Of a DNA stretch of 49,756 nt, positions 43,646 to 49,756 are shown piece after piece (position 1 is the first letter of the stretch; each line of letters begins with the position of its first letter). The notes under the pieces were generated by a model. That model ran no database searches and was not told where the DNA came from. It saw nothing but the letters and a program-made list of their open reading frames with translations. Origin of the DNA: Nemertoderma westbladi. Taxonomy: Eukaryota; Xenacoelomorpha; Nemertodermatida; Nemertodermatidae. The stretch covers positions 1-49,756 of the forward strand of contig JAUCBJ010008240.1 of the NCBI GenBank assembly GCA_032718475.1, read 5' to 3'. Both the position numbers and the translations under genes were made by a program.

Positions 43646-44362
43646 AAAAGTGTCCAATGGGGTGTGTCCAAGGGGGTGCGTCCAAGGCGGTGCTTCCAAG
43701 GGGGGGGGGGGGTGTCCAAGGGGGTGTGCCCAATAAGGTGCGTCTAAGAGGGTGCGTCCAAGGTGTGCGTCCAATGGGTGCGTCCAAGGTGGTGCGTCCT
43801 AGGGGGTGTGGCCTAGGGGGTGTGTCCTAGGGGGTGCGTCCAAGGGGTGCGTCCACAGGGGTCCGTCCAAGTGGGTGCGTCTAAGGGGGTGCGTCCAAGG
43901 GGATGCGTCCAAGTGGGTGCGTCTCAGGGGGTGCGTCCAAGAGGTGCGCCCAATGGGGTGCGTCCAAGGGGTGCGCCAAATGGGGTGCGCCAAATGGGGT
44001 GCGCCAAATGGGGTGCGCCAAATGGGGTGCGTCCAAGGCATCCCCTTGGACGCACCCCATTGGGCGCACCCCCTTGGACGCAAGTGGGTGCGTCTAACGG
44101 TGTGCGTCCAGGGGGCTGCGACAAAGTGGGGAGCGCCCAAGGGGGTGCTTACAAGGGGGGTACGTCCAAGGGATGTGTCCAATGGTGCGCCCATTTGGGT
44201 GCGCCAAGGGCGTCCATCCAAGTTGGTGTGTCTAAGGGGGTGCGCCCACTGGGGTGCGCCTAATGGGGTGCGTCCAAGGGGGTGCGTCCAAGGCGGTGCT
44301 TCCAAGGGGGTGCTTCCAAGGGGGGTGCGTCCAATGGGGTGCGTCTAAGGGGATGCGTCTAA
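43646..44362. repeat. G-rich ~15-bp minisatellite with an internal inverted block
   Basis: The unit GGGGGTGCGTCCAAG and variants (GGGGTGCGCCAAAT) occur about 45 times; G tract at 43700-43712. At 44040-44082 units stand in the reverse orientation (CCCCTTGGACGCACCCCATT), then normal orientation resumes. Overlapping open frames on both strands are artefacts. Confidence 0.9.
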
Positions 44363-45117
44363 GACATGATTAAAAGTGCGTCATATAATCTAACACAATG
44401 TATTACAGAAGTATGTAAACACCGTAAAAGGTTCTCAAGTTATAGCCGTTCAAAGTTGAAAGGCCGGTAATTTTGGGTTTCCGGAAGTCGAATTTGTGGA
44501 TTTTAATTTATTAAAGCTATTTACCGACGTCTTGATTAACATTCAACCCATATATCGTCGGAGAGCGGAGATTTTGCTCTGCCACAAAATTTCTTTGGAA
44601 TGCTCGTTCGTGCGCAAAGCATACTAGGTTCACCGACATCCTAAAATAAATTTCGAATTACCGCAGTCTACTGTCTCATTATTATAATGGCACGTCTTTA
44701 ATTTACGTACATTATGTTCTAACATCCATAGATTGGATAAATAAGTTATTTCCAGTATTTTCCCATCCATATCAGCCGTACCCCGTACGGTTGTTTACTA
44801 CTGTACTGTAACTACTTTATACCAGCAGTTAGTTAGAGGTATCAGAACCTCCGTGGTGTACAGGTCAGGAGGATACATGAAGGAGACACGCTGGTTGGAT
44901 TTATTTCGTGGCGAATTCAATTTTCGCATCAATCGTTACAGTATAGAGTTGTTAATCCAAAGTGTTATTTAAATTATGGAGCTAATCAAAAATAACATAC
45001 AACATCTATCTACATTACTCCCACAAAATCAAACTGTAACCAATCAAACTGTTCTATTAACTTTAGTTTATTATGTGGTAATACATATCCTCTTGTGCTA
45101 TTATTAATACTGAATAA
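44363..45117. other. Unique intergenic DNA
   Basis: No recognisable gene. Somewhat less AT-rich in places (44440-44640). Confidence 0.35.
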
Positions 45118-48062
45118 TAAAGACGGTAGAACTGCTAGCAGGTAAGATAATAAAGACTGTAGAACTGCTAGCAGGTAAGATAATAAAGACGGCAGAACTG
45201 ATAGCAGGTAAGATAATAACGACGGTAAAACTGCTAGCAGGTAAGATAATAAAGACGGTAGAACTGCTACCAGGTAAGATAATAAAGACGGCAGAACTGC
45301 TAGCAGGTAAGATAATAAAGACGGTAGAACTGCTACCAGGTAAGATAATAAAGACGGCAGAACTGCTAGCAGGTAAGATAATAAAGACGGTAGAACTGCT
45401 AGCAGGTAAGATAATAAAGACGGTAGAACTGCTAGCAGGTAAGATAATAAAGACGGTAGAACTGCTAGCAGGTAAGATAATAAAGACGGTAGAACTGCTA
45501 GCAGGTAAGATAATAAAGACGGTAGAACTGCTAGCAGGTAAGATAATAAAGACGGCAGAACTGATAGCAGGTAAGATAATAACGACGGTAGAACTGCTAG
45601 CTGGTAAGATAATAAAGACGGTAGAACTGCTACTGTAGCAGGTAAGATAATAAAGACGGTAGAACTGCTAGCAGGTAAGATAATAAAGACGGCAGAACTG
45701 ATAGCAGGTAAGATAATAACGACGGTAGAACTGCTAGCTGGTAAGATAATAAAGACGGTAGAACTGCTACTGTAGCAGGTAAGATAATAAAGACGGTAGA
45801 ACTGCTAGCAGGTAAGATAATAAAGACGGTAGAACTGCTAGCAGGTAAGATAATAAAGACGGTAGAACTGCTAGTAGGTAAGATAATAAAGACGGTAGAA
45901 CTGCTAGCAGGTAAGATAATAAAGACGGTAGAACTGCTAGCAGGTAAGATAATAAAGACGGCAGAACTGATAGCAGGTAAGATAATAAAGACGGTAGAAC
46001 TGCTAGCAGGTAAGATAATAAAGACGGTAGAACTGCTAGTAGGTAAGATAATAAAGACGGTAGAACTGCTAGCAGGTAAGATAATAAAGACGGTAGAACT
46101 GCTAGCAGGTAAGATAATAAAGACGGCAGAACTGATAGCAGGTAAGATAATAAAGACGGTAGAACTGCTAGCAGGTAAGATAATAAAGACGGTAGAACTG
46201 CTAGCAGGCAAGATAATAAAGACGGTAGAACTGCTAGCAGGTAAGATAATAAAGAAGGTAGAACTGCTAGCAGGTAAGATAATAAAGACGGTAGAACTGC
46301 TAGTAGGTAAGATAATAAAGACGGTAGAACTGCTAGCAGGTAAGATAATAAAGACGGCAGAACTGATAGCAGGTAAGATAATAAAGACGGTAGAACTGCT
46401 AGCAGGTAAGATAATAAAGACGGTAGAACTGCTAGCAGGTAAGATAATAAAGACGGTAGAACTGCTAGCAGGTAAGATAATAAAGAAGGTAGAACTGCTA
46501 GCAGGTAAGATAATAAAGACGGCAGAACTGATAGCAGGTAAGATAATAAAGACGGTAGAACTGCTAGCAGGTAAGATAATAAAGACGGTAGAACTGCTAG
46601 CAGGTAAGATAATAACGACGGTAGAACTGCTAGCAGGTAAGATAATAAAGACGGTAGAACTGCTAGCAGGTAAGATAATAAAGACGGCAGAACTGATAGC
46701 AGGTAAGATAATAAAGACGGTAGAACTGCTAGCAGGTAAGATAATAAAGACGGTAGAACTGCTAGCAGGTAAGATAATGAAGATGGTAGAACTGCTAGCT
46801 GGTAAGATAATAAAGACGGTAGAACTGCTACTGTAGCAGTTAAGATAATAAAGACGGTAGAACTGCTAGCAGGTAAGATAATAAAGACAGTAGAACTGCT
46901 AGCAGGTAAGATAATGAAGATGGTAGAACTGCTAGCTGGTAAGATAATAAAGACGGTAGAACTGCTACTGTAGCAGGTAAGATAATAAAGACGGTAGAAC
47001 TGCTAGCTGGTAAGATAATAAAGACGGTAGAACTGCTACTGTAGCAGGTAAGATAATAAAGACGGTAGAACTGCTAGCAGGTAAGATAATAAAGACGGTA
47101 GAACTGCTAGCAGGTAAGATAATAAAGACGGTAGAACTGCTAGCAGGTAAGATAATAAAGACGGCAGAACTGATAGCAGGTAAGATAATAAAGACGGTAG
47201 AACTGCTAGCAGGTAAGATAATAAAGACGGTAGAACTGCTAGCAGGTAAGATAATAAAGACGGTAGAACTGCTAGCAGGTAAGATAATAAAGACGGCAGA
47301 ACTGATAGCAGGTAAGATAATAAAGACGGTAAAACTGCTAGCAGGTAAGATAATAAAGACGGTAGAACTGCTAGCAGGTAAGATAATGAAGATGGTAGAA
47401 CTGCTAGCTGGTAAGATAATAAAGACGGTAGAACTGCTACTGTAGCAGGTAAGATAATAAAGACGGTAGAACTGCTAGCAGGTAAGATAATAAAGACGGT
47501 AGAACTGCTAGCAGGTAAGATAATAAAGACGGTAGAACTGCTAGCAGGTAAGATAATAAAGACGGTAGAACTGCTAGTAGGTAAGATGATAAAGACGGTA
47601 GAACTGCTAGCAGGTAAGATAATAAAGACGGTAGAACTGCTACTGTAGCAGGTAAGATAATAAAGACGGTAGAACTGCTAGCAGGTAAGATAATAAAGGC
47701 GGTAGAACTGCTAGCAGGTAATTAAATAAAGACGGTAGAACTGCTAGCAGGTAAGATAATAAAGACGGTAGAACTGCTAGCAGGTAAGATAATAAAGACG
47801 GTAGAACTGCTAGCAGGTAAGATAATAAAGACGGTAGAACTGCTAGTAGGTAAGATAATAAAGACGGTAGAACTGCTAGCAGGTAAGATAATAAAGACGG
47901 CAGAACTGCTAGCTGGTAAGATAATAAAGACGGTAGAACTGCTACTGTAGCAGGTAAGATAATAAAGACGGTAGAACTGCTAGCAGGTAAGATAATAACG
48001 ACGGTAGAACTGCTAGCAGGTAAGATAATAAAGACGGTAGAACTGCTAGCAGGTAAGATAAT
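45118..48062. repeat. 2.9-kb minisatellite, 33-bp unit with splice-donor-like core
   Basis: About 88 copies of AATAAAGACGGTAGAACTGC TAGCAGGTAAGAT. Variants include 36-bp units (GCTACTGTAGCAGG), ACGGCAGAACTGATAGCAGG, GCTAGTAGG and AATGAAGATGG, spaced regularly enough to suggest higher-order blocks. Nearly every unit has CAGGTAAGA, a near-perfect 5' splice-site consensus. The 33-bp period keeps frames open (45630-46211 minus); these are not genes. Confidence 0.93.
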
Positions 48063-49756
48063 ATTTTTAAAGAATTATCCTTGATTAGACGATTATTGTT
48101 GAATTATTCCCGAGAAGACGAGAAATTAAATGCGACTCTGTAGACATTGTTATTTGTCTGACCCTATTGCGATTACAATTTTAGGTACTTGTGGAGATTA
48201 GGGAATGCCTCCTAGTACTGTCAAAGTACCTGCTAATATATTCCCTGCTCTCATTATAATTAGTTCCTCCCCCTTCAGACAGCTGAATTTATATCTTTTA
48301 ATATAATGTTTTGCTTTACCAAATAGCACAACGGTCACGAAAATTTATTGGATAAATTTATTATTATTGTTTTAATACATGGCAGTACGAATAATTATAA
48401 AATAAAATACTTACTTTACACAGCTGTTCTTAAATTGCAGGTTTTGTTTTTGTAAGTTATATTTAAATTTATTAACTAATAAAATATTCCTTTTACCCCG
48501 GTTTGGCGTGTATCTTGTTTAAAAAAATATTTAAATTTATTTGGGATACATATTTTTCAGTGGATAAAATATCAATACCCAATAAATGCATGATTATAGA
48601 TCAGATATAATTGTAGAGCTAAAAGAGGTTATCAGTTATATTGATTTACTTCTTAAACTGTAAGTGGTAAATTTCCTCAATATTCCGGCAATTTTGGGTG
48701 AAATTTAAAACTAATTTCATTTTCCGAATCATACTAATAATACATTGTACAACGCCTTTCTGGGAAATGTTTCAAGGCGCTTGAAAAAATTATATATATA
48801 TTATATTTAATTATGGAACAAGATTGGTACAGTACAACCTGATTGGCGAAATGTATATAAACTTATGAGAAACCAGTCTCCTATCAAAAATGAAACCTAA
48901 CTACAAATAAACACTAATAACTGCACGAATAACTATCCTATATATTAGAAAATATAGGACTTATTGTCCACCGAAAGGGGTAAGTCTACATACTAAATTT
49001 GATAAAAATAAAGGGTTTCAGGATTTAAACACTGTACCCAGGGAAACCCAGCTCCATCATCAGCAGTGTAAAGTGAGTCCCTAAGCAGCACTGTACCAAT
49101 TCACCAATAAATAGGAAATATAACCAAATACTAAAATACAGAAAAAAAACAAATTAGACAGAAAGTAGATATAGATGAAACCCAAAAAACCCAAAAAGAC
49201 TGGTTTCTCATTTGTTTCTATATTATAATTATATATAATACATACATAATTTTTAAATATCTCAAAATTGACAAAATATCTGGTCTGGCCAATTATAAAC
49301 CAATATAATATCCGTAATTGAGATAGGGTGTAAAATACATTCAATATGTCCTAATATATTATACATCGTACACGTAGATTACCAGAGAAACATGTTACAT
49401 ATATTTCTACTTTGCTAAAATTAGTGGTCTGTGGGAGACATTGGGGGAGGGCAGAAGTAGCTACACAGCTTAATTATAAGCAGCCTCTAAAATGTTGGTA
49501 TTTTTTTAATTGCAATAAAACTATGAAAGTAAACACTGATTCCTTGAGGCAGTAGACCTAGAACTATGTGAATAATACAGGTACGGGGCGACTGGCGCAA
49601 TAAAAATTCATCCCTCTCCATGGGAAATTCGACGCAAATAACAGCTCATTACTCTCAAAAATAAAGCTGTAACGTGTTCTATTGTGTTTAGTTTATTGTT
49701 TTGGTTAAAATAACGTGCCACTGTAACCTGCTGCTTTCCCTAAATTGCGAATTTAA
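48063..49756. other. AT-rich DNA to the right edge
   Basis: No supportable gene. ATGAGAAACCAGTCT (48866-48880) recurs inverted as AGACTGGTTTCTCAT (49197-49211), hinting at a small foldback element. GGCACGTTATTTTAACCAAAA-type sequence, inverted at 49690-49734, belongs to the dispersed GCAGGTTACA family. Confidence 0.4.

Noticed and set aside
43799-44348. Overlapping frames of 147-180 codons on both strands
   Set aside because: Products of the 15-bp array (five codons per unit), open in several frames at once.
45630-46211. 193-codon minus frame (LPASSSTVFII repeats)
   Set aside because: 33-bp period equals 11 codons; array artefact with no start context or unique domain.
49081-49344. 87-codon hydrophobic minus frame
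   Set aside because: AT-rich low-complexity hydrophobic translation without family features or neighbours; likely chance.

Overview
This window is eukaryotic, almost certainly metazoan, nuclear DNA. It is AT-rich, has long introns, uses the standard genetic code, and carries recognisable animal gene families (WASF/WAVE and SLC6) together with APE-type non-LTR retrotransposons, many MITE-like inverted-repeat elements and very large minisatellites. A marine invertebrate is my best guess, but nothing here fixes the phylum. By my estimate about 40% of the window is tandem repeat.

Layout. 1-26.8 kb is dominated by the 3' part of a WASF/WAVE (SCAR) gene on the + strand. The exon at 630-1209 encodes the proline-rich region and the first half of the WH2 motif. 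The last exon at 26648-26805 encodes the rest of WH2, the connector and the acidic Arp2/3-binding tail. The 25,438-bp intron between them splits WH2 between IRKG and IALR. On the opposite strand inside this intron lies an intact, intronless 772-codon SLC6-type (neurotransmitter:sodium symporter) gene at 7433-9751, with atypical gate residues. The same intron holds a 58-bp minisatellite (2.77-3.72 kb), a roughly 67-bp minisatellite (4.56-7.20 kb), a roughly 6-kb 40-bp minisatellite lying inside nested DNA transposons (10.0-17.8 kb), two copies of one non-LTR retrotransposon (11.2-12.6 kb +, 19.87-21.65 kb -), and several TIR elements.

26.8-49.8 kb has no convincing gene. It holds a 927-bp palindromic foldback element (27.7-28.6 kb), a 9-kb array of a 65-bp satellite (28.93-37.96 kb), a head-to-head pair of retrotransposon fragments (40.8-42.3 kb), a 7-bp purine array, a G-rich 15-bp array, and a 2.9-kb array of a 33-bp unit (45.1-48.1 kb). 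AT-rich DNA without a recognisable gene lies between these.

The most interesting structural results are these. (i) The 65-bp satellite unit, read on the - strand, still translates as the SxEDLRxRxGxAWSAxLNK segment of the retrotransposon ORF. A degenerate copy of the same segment at 27122-27263 already carries a threefold in-frame 33-bp tandem duplication, so seed and satellite sit side by side. (ii) A five-level nest can be read out: host intron > TA-flanked MITE > TIR element with a 5-bp duplication > 40-bp satellite > retrotransposon. (iii) The SLC6 protein lacks the TM1 gate arginine and sodium-site asparagine and looks like a retained retrogene nested antisense in the WASF intron. (iv) The palindrome TTCTAGAA recurs in several unrelated TIR element families.
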